NCBI GenBank assembly: GCA_030691505.1
Contig: JAUYEG010000100.1
Location: 62,001-126,000 of the forward strand
Source of the DNA: Bacillota bacterium
Lineage (GTDB): Bacteria; Bacillota; Sulfobacillia; JAUYEG01
DNA length: 64,000 bases
Direction: 5' to 3'
The position numbers and the translations under genes were made by a program. Shown in pieces: positions 48,453-58,705 of the stretch; the stretch's first letter is position 1; each line of letters begins with the position of its first letter. Under the pieces are notes generated by a model that was not told where the DNA came from, did not search any database, and saw nothing but the letters and a program-made list of their open reading frames with translations.

Positions 48453-50282
48453 TTGTCTGTGCTGCTCCGGTTGATGCGATACACCCTGCGCCACTGGCGG
48501 TGGACCCTTCTGGGCCTTCTCGCCATGCTTGGCGCGCTCTACACGCGGCTTATCGTACCCCGTCTGATCCAGCGAGCCATTGACCAGGGCATTCTTGGCC
48601 GCGACCCCGGCGTACTGCTGAATGTCGCGGGGCTGATCCTGGCCATGGCCCTCCTGGGCGGCGTGATCCGCTTCGCCGAAAGGTACTCGATGGAGTACAT
48701 GTGCCAGCGCGTGATCTACGACTTGCGCAACGACCTGTACAACCACCTTCAGACCCTTTCTTTCAGCTACTACGATGAGGCGCACACGGGGCAGCTGATG
48801 TCCCGCGTAACTGGCGACGTCGAGACTCTGCGCCGCTTCCTTTCGCGCGGGCTGCTCGGCCTCACGGAGAACTTCTTCATGCTCGTGGCTGTGGTCGTGA
48901 TCCTGGTGCGGTATCACGTCGGTCTCGCCCTGACCTCGCTCGCGATGCTGCCGTTCCTGACCTACGCCGTCGTCCAATTCGGCCGGCGCGTCAGGCCGGC
49001 CTACTGGGCCATCCAGGCGCAGGCGGCGTCCATGACCGCGGTGCTTCAGGAGAACATAACCGGCGTGCGCGTGGTCCGCGCGTTCGCCCGCGAGGACAGC
49101 GAGGAGGCCAAGTTCGAGGTCGAGAACCGCGAATATCACCGCCGCCAGATCACAGCCGTCAAGCTGCACGCCTACTACATGCAATTCATGACCTTCCTGA
49201 GCAACCTCGGCGTGGCCGTGGTCCTGTTCTACGGCGGACGCCTGGTCATCGAGGGCGTGCTGACTATCGGGATCATCGTTGCGTTCACGAGCTACCTCGG
49301 CCAGTTGATGATGCCCCTCCGCATGCTGGGGATGATCGTCGGCCTGGCTCAGCGCGCGGTAGCCTCGGGCCAGCGTGTCTTCGAGATCCTCGACACCATG
49401 CCCGAGATCCAGGACGAGCCGGGGGCCACCGAACTGCCGCCCGTCCAGGGGCACATCGAGTTTCGCAACGTGAGCTTTGGCTACGGCAACGGCCTGACGC
49501 CCGAGGCGCTTGTGCTCAAGGACATCAATCTCGAGGTGCCTGCGGGGAAAACCGTCGCCCTGCTCGGTGCGACGGGCTCGGGGAAGTCCTCGATCATCAA
49601 CCTTGTGCCGCGGTTCTACGACCCCACGCAGGGGCAGGTGCTCGTTGACGGGCACGACATCCGTCACGTGACCCTGCGCAGCCTGCGCGGGCAGGTCGGA
49701 ATGGTGCTCCAGGAGACGTTCCTGTTCTCGGCCTCGTTGCGCGAGAACATCGCCTATGGGCGTCAGGCGGCGACCCAGGCCGAGATCGAGGCCGCGGCCA
49801 AGGCCGCGCACATCCACGATTTCATCGTCTCATTGCCTGAAGGATACGCGAGCCTCATCGGGGAGCGCGGCGTCGGGCTGTCGGGCGGCCAGAAACAGCG
49901 CCTGGCGATCGCCCGGGCCCTTCTGATGGACCCGCGGATCCTTATCCTGGACGATTCGACCTCGAGCGTCGACATCGAGACGGAGTACCTGATCCAGCAG
50001 GCCCTGGCCAACGTGATGCGGGACCGGACCACGATAGTCATCGCCCAGCGACTTTCCACGATCAAGAACGCGGACGAGATCATCGTGCTTGACGCGGGGC
50101 GGATCGTCCAGCGTGGCCGGCACGATGAACTGCTTGCCGGGGGCGGCATCTACTGCGAGATCTACGACCTCCAGCTGCGGCGGCAGGAGCCCGCGCACGG
50201 CGGCGCGGCCGGAGCGCCGGGCGGCGAAGCGTCTGCCGCGGCTTCCCGACGTCCGGGCACCGTACGGGGAGGTGGCTTCTGA
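48453..50282 (+). CDS. ABC exporter subunit with a degenerate ATPase site
   Basis: Half-transporter of the multidrug/lipid exporter type: six membrane segments (about 1-310), then an ATPase domain with Walker A GATGSGKSS (about 371-379) and signature LSGGQ (about 476-480). The catalytic Glu after Walker B is Asp (D501 in LILDDSTS) and the switch His is Gln (Q532 in VIAQRLST), so this subunit hydrolyses ATP poorly, if at all. Its LSGGQ is intact and serves the partner's site. TTG start after a G run. It overlaps the partner by one base (TGATG). Substrate unknown. Confidence 0.95.
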   Translation: MSVLLRLMRYTLRHWRWTLLGLLAMLGALYTRLIVPRLIQRAIDQGILGRDPGVLLNVAGLILAMALLGGVIRFAERYSMEYMCQRVIYDLRNDLYNHLQTLSFSYYDEAHTGQLMSRVTGDVETLRRFLSRGLLGLTENFFMLVAVVVILVRYHVGLALTSLAMLPFLTYAVVQFGRRVRPAYWAIQAQAASMTAVLQENITGVRVVRAFAREDSEEAKFEVENREYHRRQITAVKLHAYYMQFMTFLSNLGVAVVLFYGGRLVIEGVLTIGIIVAFTSYLGQLMMPLRMLGMIVGLAQRAVASGQRVFEILDTMPEIQDEPGATELPPVQGHIEFRNVSFGYGNGLTPEALVLKDINLEVPAGKTVALLGATGSGKSSIINLVPRFYDPTQGQVLVDGHDIRHVTLRSLRGQVGMVLQETFLFSASLRENIAYGRQAATQAEIEAAAKAAHIHDFIVSLPEGYASLIGERGVGLSGGQKQRLAIARALLMDPRILILDDSTSSVDIETEYLIQQALANVMRDRTTIVIAQRLSTIKNADEIIVLDAGRIVQRGRHDELLAGGGIYCEIYDLQLRRQEPAHGGAAGAPGGEASAAASRRPGTVRGGGF

Positions 50283-52081
50283 TGGGGCACTGGCACTTCC
50301 ACGGCGCCGATCTCGCCGATGAGGACATGAAGGCCATCGACCCGCAGGTCATGCGGCGACTGTTGGCCTACGTGCTGCCCTACAAGGTCCAGTTCCTGGC
50401 CGGGGTGGCCCTGATGCTTCTGGCCACCGGGGCCGGCCTGATGGGCCCGTGGCTGATCCGCACCGCGGTTGACGGCTACATCCTCGTCGGCGACATGGGC
50501 GGACTGACGTTGATCGCCGCCGCGTACGCTGCTTTGCACCTCGCAAGCTGGTTTGCCAACTACTGGCGCGAACTGCTCATCGCTCAGGTGGGGCAAAGCG
50601 TCATCTTTGACCTGCGGCGTGACCTCTTCGCACGTCTGCAACAGCTGACTTTCAGCTACTTCGACGGGGTTCCGGCCGGGGTTCTCATCTCGCGCGTGGT
50701 CAACGATGTCGGAGCCGTGCAGGAACTGGTCTCCGGTGGGATTCTGAGCGTCGTGGCCGACGTGTTCACGCTCACCGGGATCATCGCTCTGATGCTTTCG
50801 ATGCATTGGCGACTGGCGCTCATCTCCTTCGCGACCATGCCTCTGCTCTACATCGTGGCCACCGGGTTCCGGAGCCGTGCCGGTCGCGCCTACCGCAAGG
50901 TGCGCACGCAGATCGCGAACATCACCGCCAACCTGCAGGAGAGCATAAGCGGCGTTCGCGTGACCCAGAGCTTCGCCCGCGAGCAAGCCAACCTGGCCAG
51001 ATTTGACCAGACCAACCAGGAAAACATGCAAGCCAACATGGAAGCCGTTTCGCTGTTCTCCCTCTTCGTGCCGGTGGTCGAGGTTATCAGCGCCGTCGGC
51101 ACCTGTCTCGTCCTGTGGTTCGGTGGCAGGTTTTACGTCCAGGGGGGCGTCCAGACCGGCGTCATCGTGGCGTTTATGCTCTACGTGAACCGGTTTTTCG
51201 GCCCGATCCGCGACCTTACGATGGTGTACAACGAACTCCAGGCGGCAAACGCGGCTTCGGAGAAGATCTTCCAGATCATCGACACGCAGCCCGAGGTGTA
51301 CGACCGGTCGGGCGCGGTCGATATCCCGCGGATCCGCGGCGACGTCGAGTTCCGCAACGTCAACTTCGCCTACCAGCGCGACCAGCCGGTTCTGCGGGAC
51401 ATCCAACTGCACATCCCTGCCGGCAAGCGGGTCGCGGTGGTCGGCCCGACCGGGGCGGGCAAGAGCACCATGGCCAGCCTGCTGGCCCGCTTCTATGAGC
51501 CCACGGGAGGCGAAGTCCTGGTTGACGGCCACGATACCCGCTACGTGACCATGCGGTCGCTGCGGCGCAACCTGGGCATCGTCCTGCAGGACACCTTCCT
51601 GTTCTCGGGCACGGTCAAGGACAACATCCGCTACGGCCGGCCGGAGGCCACCGATGAGGAGGTGGTCGCGGCGGCGCGGGCGGTGATGGCTCACGATTTC
51701 ATCATGCGGTTGCCGCAGGGGTACGAGACCGAGGTGCGCGAACGGGGCAGCAAGCTGTCGGTGGGCCAGCGCCAGCTGATCGCCTTCGCCCGGGCGCTGC
51801 TCGCGGACCCGCGGATCCTCATCCTCGATGAGGCCACCTCCAGCGTCGACGCATACACGGAGGTTCTCATCCAGAGGGCTCTTGAGAGCCTGCTGCAGGG
51901 GAGGACCGCGGTGGTCATCGCCCACCGCCTGTCGACGATCCGCAGCGCGGACCAGATCATCATCCTCGACGGCGGCCGCATCGTGGACCGCGGCAGGCAC
52001 GAGGAGTTGCTGGCACGCGCGGGCCTGTACCAGCACCTGTACGAGATGCAGTTCAAGTTGCAGGAAGCGCCGGCGCCCTGA
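50282..52081 (+). CDS. ABC exporter subunit with the competent ATPase site
   Basis: Partner of the preceding half-transporter. Six membrane segments (about 28-330), then Walker A GPTGAGKST, Walker B LILDEATS with catalytic E517, and switch H548 in VIAHRLST. Its own signature is LSVGQ instead of LSGGQ, exactly the change expected where it faces the degenerate site of the partner. The pair therefore fits heterodimeric exporters such as TM287/288 and BmrCD. 599 residues. The substrate could be a drug, lipid or peptide; the context does not say which. Confidence 0.95.
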   Translation: MGHWHFHGADLADEDMKAIDPQVMRRLLAYVLPYKVQFLAGVALMLLATGAGLMGPWLIRTAVDGYILVGDMGGLTLIAAAYAALHLASWFANYWRELLIAQVGQSVIFDLRRDLFARLQQLTFSYFDGVPAGVLISRVVNDVGAVQELVSGGILSVVADVFTLTGIIALMLSMHWRLALISFATMPLLYIVATGFRSRAGRAYRKVRTQIANITANLQESISGVRVTQSFAREQANLARFDQTNQENMQANMEAVSLFSLFVPVVEVISAVGTCLVLWFGGRFYVQGGVQTGVIVAFMLYVNRFFGPIRDLTMVYNELQAANAASEKIFQIIDTQPEVYDRSGAVDIPRIRGDVEFRNVNFAYQRDQPVLRDIQLHIPAGKRVAVVGPTGAGKSTMASLLARFYEPTGGEVLVDGHDTRYVTMRSLRRNLGIVLQDTFLFSGTVKDNIRYGRPEATDEEVVAAARAVMAHDFIMRLPQGYETEVRERGSKLSVGQRQLIAFARALLADPRILILDEATSSVDAYTEVLIQRALESLLQGRTAVVIAHRLSTIRSADQIIILDGGRIVDRGRHEELLARAGLYQHLYEMQFKLQEAPAP

Positions 52082-52127
52082 TCGTCCCGGCGCCTCCTGG
52101 ACCGGCAGGAAACCGGGCGGTGGTGTC

Positions 52128-52164
52128 AAACTCCTCTGTGGTAAATCTTTCCATGGAGGGGTTT
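52128..52164 (+). terminator. Weak hairpin after the ABC exporter genes
   Basis: AAACTCCTC (52128-52136) can pair with GAGGGGTTT (52156-52164), with one G-U pair and a 19-base loop. It could end the exporter transcript; the loop is long and there is no U-tract. Confidence 0.25.
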
Positions 52165-52252
52165 CGTCATAGCCTCGGATTGCCGCTCAGTTGAGATCCT
52201 TTCCATAGGTGCAGGGCCGCCGCATCCCGCGGCGCAAGCGGCCGCCGCGCCC

Positions 52253-53452
52253 GTGCCGGCCGAGGACCGCCCCTACGGCATGGCGGTGTCTGCCCTTCCT
52301 GGCGTCGGCGCGGTTCGCGCCCGCCGCCTTCGGGCGTTCTTCGGATCGTACCGTCAGGCCTGGGAGGCGAGGACGGACCGGCTGCGCGCCGCAGCGATAT
52401 TGCCGGGCGCGCTAATCCCGCCGTTATTGGCGGCAAAGCAACGTATATGCCCGGACGAGCTCCCGGGTGTGCTCGCACGGCACAAGGTCACCGCCGTATT
52501 TGACGGTGATGCGTCGTACCCCCGGCTATTGGCTTCACTGCACGACGCGCCGCCAGTGGTGTATATTAGGGGCGGGCTTGCGCCGGGTGGCTGGCATGGG
52601 GTCGCTCTGGTAGGGACGAGGCGCATGTCGGCCTACGGACGGTTCATGGCGGCACGGTTTGCGCGGGAGATCGCCGCTTCCGGTTACGTTATCGTCAGCG
52701 GGCTGGCCCGAGGGATTGACGCGGCCGCTCACCAGGCCGTGCTCGATTGCGGCGGGGTCACGATCGCGGTGCTCGCGGGCGGGCTGGATGTCATCTATCC
52801 GCCGGAGCACCAGGATCTTGCGGCCAGTGTGGCGGCGCGGGGCGCGCTTATCACCGAGTACCTGCCCGGGACTCCCACCGTGGCCGGCAACTTCCCGGCC
52901 CGCAACAGGCTCATCGCCGGCATGACGCTCGCCACGGTGGTGGTCGAGGCCGGGGCAAAGAGCGGAGCTCTCTTGACCGCCAATATGGCGCTGGAGCAGG
53001 GCCGCGAGGTGTTTGCGGTTCCAGGCCGGGTGGGGGACCCCGGCTCCGCTGGCGTTCACGCCCTGTTGCGCGATGGTGCCGGGTTGGCCGAGTCCGCTGC
53101 CGACATCCTGGCCGGGTTGCCCCGCTGGGCCCGTCCGTCCGTCCCATCAGGCGATGGGGGCGGCGTAAAGACAGGTGTCGCGCTCGAAACGCCGCCCCGC
53201 GAAGCCGATGATGGAACCCCGGCGTCTACGGGCGAGGCAGAACGGCGCATAATGGCTATGGTCGCAAGCGGGCCGCGCCGCGAGCAAGAGCTCATTGATG
53301 CCAGCGCGGCGGCTCCCGGCTTGGCCAGGGCCGCCCTGGTGCGTCTGGAGATTCAGGGCCGGATTGAGCGGCTTCCTGGCGCCATCTTCATCAGCGGCAC
53401 GCACGGACGCAAAGCGCAGCCCCCGGAGGTGGCAGAGTGGAAAGGCCCCTGA
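52253..53452 (+). CDS. dprA: DNA processing protein DprA
   Basis: Loads RecA onto incoming single-stranded DNA during transformation. N-terminal helix-hairpin-helix part (SALPGVGAVRARRLRAFFGS), then the Rossmann core with VALVGTRRMSAYG, VSGLARGIDAAAH, VLAGGLDVIYPPEH and FPARNRLIAGM, VVVEAGAKSGAL. The C-terminal winged-helix part follows a loose linker (about 285-325). GTG at 52253 has no good ribosome binding site; the ATG at 52280 is the alternative. 399 residues, about 30 longer than typical. It overlaps topA by 16 bases. Confidence 0.95.
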   Translation: MPAEDRPYGMAVSALPGVGAVRARRLRAFFGSYRQAWEARTDRLRAAAILPGALIPPLLAAKQRICPDELPGVLARHKVTAVFDGDASYPRLLASLHDAPPVVYIRGGLAPGGWHGVALVGTRRMSAYGRFMAARFAREIAASGYVIVSGLARGIDAAAHQAVLDCGGVTIAVLAGGLDVIYPPEHQDLAASVAARGALITEYLPGTPTVAGNFPARNRLIAGMTLATVVVEAGAKSGALLTANMALEQGREVFAVPGRVGDPGSAGVHALLRDGAGLAESAADILAGLPRWARPSVPSGDGGGVKTGVALETPPREADDGTPASTGEAERRIMAMVASGPRREQELIDASAAAPGLARAALVRLEIQGRIERLPGAIFISGTHGRKAQPPEVAEWKGP

Positions 53453-55650
53453 TAATCGTGGAGTCACCGGCCAAAGCGAGGACGATCGAGAAGTTCCTCG
53501 GGCGCCGGTATAAGGTCAAGGCCTCGGTCGGACATCTCATCGACCTGCCCAAAAGCCAGCTTGGAGTGGATCCCGACCAGGATTTCGCTCCCAAGTACAT
53601 TACCATCCGCGGCAAGACCAAGATCCTCAAGGAACTACGTGACGCCGCCAAGGCTGCCCCGCGCGTGCTGCTGGCCACTGACCCCGACAGGGAGGGCGAG
53701 GCCATTGCCTGGCACCTCGCGCGGGCTCTGGAGCTGGGCGAGCAGGGCTGCCGGGTCGAATTCCGGGAGATAACCAAGGAGGCTGTGACGCGCGCCATCC
53801 AGTCACCCCGGGACATCGACATCGACCGGGTCAACGCGCAGCAGGCCCGCCGGATCCTGGACCGGCTCGTTGGCTACAAACTCAGCCCGCTGCTATGGCG
53901 CAAGGTGCAGCGCGGCTTGTCCGCAGGGCGTGTGCAGTCCGTGGCTGTCAGACTGATCGTGGACCGCGAGGCCGAGATCCGGGCCTTTGTCCGCGAAGAG
54001 TACTGGTCGGTTACCGCCTGGGTGCACCGGCCAGAGGACAGGACCGAGGATTCGTTCCCAAGCCGCCTGGCGACACTGCGCGGTGACAAGGTCAAGCTGG
54101 CAACCGAGGCTGACGCCCACCACGTCCTGACGGAGCTTGAGGGCCAGTCCTATCGTGTGGCCAAGGTGGCCAGGCGGGCACGCCGGCGCCAGCCGCCGCC
54201 CGCTTTTACCACCAGTACTCTGCAGCAGGAGGCCGCGCGCCGCTTCGGGTTTGCGCCGCGCCGGTCCATGCAGGTCGCACAGCAGTTGTACGAGGGGCTC
54301 GACCTCGGGCCTGCCGGCCGCACCGGTCTGATCACCTACATCCGCACCGACTCCACGCGTGTCGCGGCAGAAGCCGTCGATCAGGCCAAACAATATGTCG
54401 AGCATCGTTTTGGGTCATCTTTCGTCGGGAAACGACGTGCGTCCGCGGCAGCGCTTCGCCCGTCCGCGCAGGACGCGCATGAAGCCATCCGGCCGACGCT
54501 GGCGGGACGCACGCCGGACGAGGTACAAGGCTACCTCAACACCGACCAACTGCGGATCTACCGGCTGATCTGGGAACGCTTCATCGGCAGCCAGATGGCC
54601 GCCGCCGTATATGACGTCGTCAGCGTGGACATAGGGGCGGGCGAATACGTCTTCCGGGCCAGCGGCCAGACCGTCCGGTTCGCCGGATTCACCATCATCC
54701 ACGAGCAAGCGCGGCCTGAGACGGCGCGCGGGCGCGCGGGCGGCGACGAGGACCAGGAGGACCAGGACGAGCAGGCTCCCGGTGACCGTGACGAGCAGGC
54801 CGTCTCCCTGCCGGAGATCGCAGAAGGCCAGGAACTTACTCTCAGCAGGCTCGAGCCCAAACAGCATTTCACCCAGCCGCCGCCGCGGTACAGCGAGGCC
54901 AGCCTGGTCAAGACGCTGGAGGATCTCGGCATCGGGCGTCCCAGCACTTATCACCAGATCGCCGAGACGATACAGCAGCGCGGCTATACCCGTCTGGAGG
55001 AGCGCCGCTTCCACGCCACCCCGCTTGGCGAAACCGTAACGCACTTGCTCGCGGTGCATTTCCCGGACATCGTCGACGTGGCCTTCACCGCGAAGATGGA
55101 GGCCAGCCTGGACCAAGTCGAGAGAGGCGATGCGGACTGGCTTGGCATCCTGCACCGTTTCTACGGTCCGTTCGTGGCCACGCTAGAAAACGCCGAACGC
55201 AACGTATCCCGAGTACGGGTGCCGGCCGAGGAGACGGACATCGCCTGCGACAAGTGCGGGCGGATGATGGTCATCAAACACGGGCGCTACGGTGCGTTCC
55301 TGGCCTGCCCGGGCTTCCCGGAGTGCCGCCACACCCGCCCGATCGCCAAGAAGGTCCAGGCTGCGGAGTGCCCCCTCTGCGGGCGCGCCATCCTGGAACG
55401 CAAGAGCAAGCGCGGCCGGCGCTTCTATGGGTGCGAGGGCTATCCCGAATGCACCTTTACATCCTGGAACAAGCCGCTCCCCCAAACGTGCCCGGAGTGC
55501 AACGCGTTCCTGGTTCAAAAACGCAACCGCGAGCAGGGAACCTACTATGCCTGCAGCCGTGACGGATGCGAGTTTGAGACCAAAACGCTGCGCGGCCTTA
55601 AGCCGCCAGGCAACGCCGCCGGGGGCGACGCCGCCGGGGGATCTGATTGA
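53437..55650 (+). CDS. topA: DNA topoisomerase I
   Basis: Relaxes negative supercoils. The Toprim domain starts IIVESPAKARTIEKFLG and carries TDPDREGEA (81-89). The catalytic Tyr is Y301 in ITYIRTDSTR. An acidic low-complexity insertion (about 430-450) follows. Three C-terminal four-Cys zinc fingers are complete (from about 605, with CDKCG, CPLCG and CPECN). 737 residues. GTG start with GGAGG seven bases upstream, inside dprA. dprA-topA-trmFO-xerC is the Bacillus order. Confidence 0.97.
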   Translation: MERPLIIVESPAKARTIEKFLGRRYKVKASVGHLIDLPKSQLGVDPDQDFAPKYITIRGKTKILKELRDAAKAAPRVLLATDPDREGEAIAWHLARALELGEQGCRVEFREITKEAVTRAIQSPRDIDIDRVNAQQARRILDRLVGYKLSPLLWRKVQRGLSAGRVQSVAVRLIVDREAEIRAFVREEYWSVTAWVHRPEDRTEDSFPSRLATLRGDKVKLATEADAHHVLTELEGQSYRVAKVARRARRRQPPPAFTTSTLQQEAARRFGFAPRRSMQVAQQLYEGLDLGPAGRTGLITYIRTDSTRVAAEAVDQAKQYVEHRFGSSFVGKRRASAAALRPSAQDAHEAIRPTLAGRTPDEVQGYLNTDQLRIYRLIWERFIGSQMAAAVYDVVSVDIGAGEYVFRASGQTVRFAGFTIIHEQARPETARGRAGGDEDQEDQDEQAPGDRDEQAVSLPEIAEGQELTLSRLEPKQHFTQPPPRYSEASLVKTLEDLGIGRPSTYHQIAETIQQRGYTRLEERRFHATPLGETVTHLLAVHFPDIVDVAFTAKMEASLDQVERGDADWLGILHRFYGPFVATLENAERNVSRVRVPAEETDIACDKCGRMMVIKHGRYGAFLACPGFPECRHTRPIAKKVQAAECPLCGRAILERKSKRGRRFYGCEGYPECTFTSWNKPLPQTCPECNAFLVQKRNREQGTYYACSRDGCEFETKTLRGLKPPGNAAGGDAAGGSD

Positions 55651-56990
55651 CGCACTCGCCTGCGGTGGCCGTGATCGGCGCGGGGCTGGCCGGGTCGGAG
55701 GCCGCCTGGCAACTGGCGCGGCTGGGGATTCGTGTGGAGCTCTGTGAGATGCGCCCGTGTGTGATGACTCCCGCCCACACCACAGGCGGCTTCGCGGAGC
55801 TGGTCTGCAGCAACTCCCTTGGCACGGAGTCCCCGTCCGCCGCCCCCGGTCTGCTGAAGGATGAGATGCGGCAATGCGGCAGCCTGATCATGGCCGCAGC
55901 GGAGGCCAGCAGGGTTCCCGCCGGCAGGGCGCTGGCGGTTGACCGCCACGCCTTTTCTGCGGCCGTGGAAGCCCGGCTTGCCGCGCTGCCCGAGGTGACG
56001 GTGATCAGGCAAGAGTCGGCCACGTTGCCGGAGGGGCGCACCGCCGTCATAGCCACCGGCCCGCTAACCTCGCCGCAACTCTCCGCGGCCATAGCTCAAT
56101 TCGTCGGCTGCGACAACCTCTACTTCTACGACGCGCTGGCACCGATCGTCACCGCCGAATCCGTGGACCCCGAGTTATCGTACTGGGGTTCGCGGTACGG
56201 AGTGGACCAGAAGGGGGTCGCGGCCGCCGGCGGCGGTTCCGGGGACTACCTGAACTGCCCGCTGGACCGCCTACAGTACCTGGCGTTGCGCAGCGCGCTG
56301 GTGGCCGCTCCCCGGCACCTGCCGCACCCGTTCGAGCGCGGACGGCTATTCGAGGGCTGCCTTCCGGTCGAGGTACTGGCGGAGCGTGGTGAGGATACTA
56401 TGCGATTTGGACCACTCAAGCCTGTCGGACTCGACGACCCGCGCTCCGGCCTGCGCCCCTATGCGGTCCTCCAGTTGCGCCGTGAGGACAGCAGCGGGCA
56501 CCTCCTCAACCTCGTGGGGTGTCAGACCAACCTGACCCAGGCCGCGCAGCGCGAGGTGTTCAGGCTCGTGCCGGCCCTTCGCGCGGCGGAGTTCGCCCGC
56601 TACGGCGCGATGCACCGCAACACCTATCTTCACGGGCCGCGGTTGCTCCGGCCGACCTTGGAGACGCGAAGCCGGCAGGGGCTGTTTTTCGCCGGCCAGC
56701 TGACCGGGGTCGAGGGCTACACCGAATCGGCGGCATCGGGCCTGGCCGCGGGGCTCGCCGCGGCGGCGCGCGCTATGGGCCGCGAGCCGCGTCCGTTTCC
56801 AGACGTCACGATGATCGGCGCCCTCTGCCGCTTTGTAAGCTCGGCCGCGACGGAGGACTTCCAGCCGATGAACGCCAACTTCGGCCTGCTGCCTCCGCTG
56901 GAGCGGCGCTGCCCCCGCCGCGAACGTCCCCTCCTGTACCGGCGAAGATCGCTTGACGCGGTTGCTGACTTCCTGGCCGCCGGAGCATAG
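55647..56990 (+). CDS. trmFO: Folate-dependent tRNA m5U54 methyltransferase TrmFO
   Basis: Uses methylene-tetrahydrofolate and FAD to make ribothymidine at tRNA position 54. FAD-binding VAVIGAGLAGSEAAWQLA at the N-terminus; ELVCSNSLG and the C-terminal FAGQLTGVEGYTESAASG are typical of TrmFO (formerly Gid). 447 residues. The TTG start overlaps the topA stop. Confidence 0.96.
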   Translation: MTHSPAVAVIGAGLAGSEAAWQLARLGIRVELCEMRPCVMTPAHTTGGFAELVCSNSLGTESPSAAPGLLKDEMRQCGSLIMAAAEASRVPAGRALAVDRHAFSAAVEARLAALPEVTVIRQESATLPEGRTAVIATGPLTSPQLSAAIAQFVGCDNLYFYDALAPIVTAESVDPELSYWGSRYGVDQKGVAAAGGGSGDYLNCPLDRLQYLALRSALVAAPRHLPHPFERGRLFEGCLPVEVLAERGEDTMRFGPLKPVGLDDPRSGLRPYAVLQLRREDSSGHLLNLVGCQTNLTQAAQREVFRLVPALRAAEFARYGAMHRNTYLHGPRLLRPTLETRSRQGLFFAGQLTGVEGYTESAASGLAAGLAAAARAMGREPRPFPDVTMIGALCRFVSSAATEDFQPMNANFGLLPPLERRCPRRERPLLYRRRSLDAVADFLAAGA

Positions 56991-57025
56991 CGGCGGCCCG
57001 CCGTGCGCTGCCGCCGTTTCGATGG

Positions 57026-57031
57026 TATAGT
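57026..57031 (+). promoter_or_regulatory. Possible -10 element before xerC
   Basis: TATAGT, 80 bases before the xerC GTG, with no clear -35. It is the only promoter-like element found between trmFO and xerC. Confidence 0.3.
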
Positions 57032-57110
57032 CTCTCTCGTATGGAAACGGTTGCGAACTTTCTCCCCCAAGCGTCGTAGGTTAACGTGACCCGCCTTGGA
57101 GTGAGGGACG

Positions 57111-58130
57111 GTGCTTTCGGTGGCCTCTGACCCGTTTGACCTGGGCAAGCTGGAGCTGGCGATAAGCTCGTACCTTGACTACATGCAGGTCAAACACGCA
57201 AGCCCCCATACGCTCGAGGCCTACAGGCGCGATCTCGGGCAGTTCCTCGCATCGCTGGCTTCGGCGTCTGACCCACAACAGGTGCTCGACGCCGAGATCC
57301 GGCCGGCCGCGGTCCGCAGGTTCATGGCAGACAAGACGGCCGATAAACTGGCCCGTTCCTCAATAGCCCGCAAGCTATCCTGCCTTCGAAGCTTCTTCCG
57401 CTACGCGTGTGTCGAGGGTTACTACAAAGCCGACCCGACAAAGTTGGTCCGCAGCCCCAGGCTCCCGCGGCGCCTCCCTCGCCCTCTGACGCAGTCGGAG
57501 GCTGCCCGGATGCTTGACCGCAAGGCTCCGGCACCACTGCGGCCGGAGCTCGCCGAGCGGGACGTGGCGATTATGGAGACGCTCTACGCGGGTGGGGTGC
57601 GGGCCAGTGAACTGGTTGGCCTCGATTTGCGCGACTTGGACCTCTCGCGGGGTATGCTCAAGGTGATGGGCAAGGGCGGCAAGGAGCGCTTGGTGCCGGT
57701 GGGCAGCAAGGCCATCGCGGCGCTGGGGCGCTATCTACAGGGGTCCCGGCCTAGATTGCTCTCCGGCGCCACCGATCCCGATCCTCAGGCGGTCTTCCTC
57801 AATTCCAAGGGTGGCCGCCTTACGCGCCGGAGCCTGCACCGGGTTGTCCGGTATTCGGCGGCCGGGTTCGACGGAGGCTTCGCGGTGAGCCCGCACACCT
57901 GGCGGCACAGCTTCGCTACGCACTTGCTGGAGCGCGGCGCGGACCTGCGGGTAGTCCAGGAGCTCTTGGGCCACGCTTCGCTGCGTTCGACCCAGATCTA
58001 CACCAAGGTCAGCGCGGAACGGTTGCGGCTGGTGTATGAACGAGCCCACCCCCGGTCGGGGCTTGCCTCCGGAGCCGGCGCGGCCGAGGGCGAGGCGCCC
58101 GGCGTAAATGTGAGGAGTGAAAACCGGTGA
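57111..58130 (+). CDS. xerC: Tyrosine recombinase XerC/CodV
   Basis: Resolves chromosome dimers at dif with XerD. N-terminal SAM-like core-binding domain (about 15-105) and a catalytic domain with the full set R164, K188, H262, R265, H288 and Tyr297 (IYTKV). 339 residues; a tail of about 30 loose residues. Because it precedes hslV, hslU and codY, it is the CodV orthologue by position, and not a mobile-element integrase. It overlaps hslV by four bases. Confidence 0.95.
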   Translation: MLSVASDPFDLGKLELAISSYLDYMQVKHASPHTLEAYRRDLGQFLASLASASDPQQVLDAEIRPAAVRRFMADKTADKLARSSIARKLSCLRSFFRYACVEGYYKADPTKLVRSPRLPRRLPRPLTQSEAARMLDRKAPAPLRPELAERDVAIMETLYAGGVRASELVGLDLRDLDLSRGMLKVMGKGGKERLVPVGSKAIAALGRYLQGSRPRLLSGATDPDPQAVFLNSKGGRLTRRSLHRVVRYSAAGFDGGFAVSPHTWRHSFATHLLERGADLRVVQELLGHASLRSTQIYTKVSAERLRLVYERAHPRSGLASGAGAAEGEAPGVNVRSENR

Positions 58131-58699
58131 TCAGGAGCACTACAGTGATAGCCGTGCAACGCAACGGCCGGGCCGCCATGGCCAGCGACGGCCAGGTAAC
58201 CCAGCAGGAGCAGCACGTGGTGCTCAAGCACCATGCGCGCAAGGTGCGGCGGCTGGCTGGCGGAAAAGTGCTTGCCGGCTTTGCGGGGTCCGTGGCCGAC
58301 GCGCTGACCCTTTTCGAGAAGTTCGAGTCCAAGCTGGAAGAGCACCGCGGTTCGCTGGCCAAGGCAGCCGTTTCCCTGGCCAGGGACTGGCGGATGGACC
58401 GCGCGTTGCGGCAGCTGCAGGCCCTCCTGATTGTGCAGGACCGCGAGCACATGCTGCTGGTTTCCGGCACGGGCGAGGTAATCGAGCCCGACGAGCCGAT
58501 CGCCGCGGTCGGATCGGGGGGACCGTACGCGGTGGCGGCAGCTAAGGCGCTCATGCGGCACACCAGCCTCGACGCGGCCACAATCGCCCGCCAGGCGCTT
58601 CTCATCGCGTCCGAGATATGCATCTACACAAATGACCACATCACCTTGGAGGAGATTGCCGAGCCGGTTACCGCTCCCGGCGGCGGACAGGGGGCTTAA
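58127..58699 (+). CDS. hslV: ATP-dependent protease peptidase subunit HslV
   Basis: Proteasome-like peptidase (ClpQ) that works with HslU. The mature enzyme starts at a Thr; here [22 protein letters not shown] gives it within the first six residues, after MIRS is removed. [14 protein letters not shown] is typical. 190 residues. GTG start with GGAG nine bases upstream, overlapping xerC. Confidence 0.96.
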   Translation: MIRSTTVIAVQRNGRAAMASDGQVTQQEQHVVLKHHARKVRRLAGGKVLAGFAGSVADALTLFEKFESKLEEHRGSLAKAAVSLARDWRMDRALRQLQALLIVQDREHMLLVSGTGEVIEPDEPIAAVGSGGPYAVAAAKALMRHTSLDAATIARQALLIASEICIYTNDHITLEEIAEPVTAPGGGQGA

Positions 58700-58705
58700 A
58701 CGCAC

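Noticed and set aside
47274-49817. Very long open frame (847 codons) on the - strand
   Set aside because: It lies opposite the KOW-like gene and the first ABC subunit, both with clear motifs. Its product is His/Asp/Arg-rich with no known domain; such shadows are normal at high GC.
50162-52129. 655-codon open frame on the - strand
   Set aside because: Opposite the second ABC exporter gene, whose motifs are complete. No domain in the antisense product.
57111-58130. xerC as a phage or integron integrase
   Set aside because: The neighbours trmFO and hslV-hslU-codY fix it as the chromosomal XerC/CodV; no attachment sites or cargo genes.
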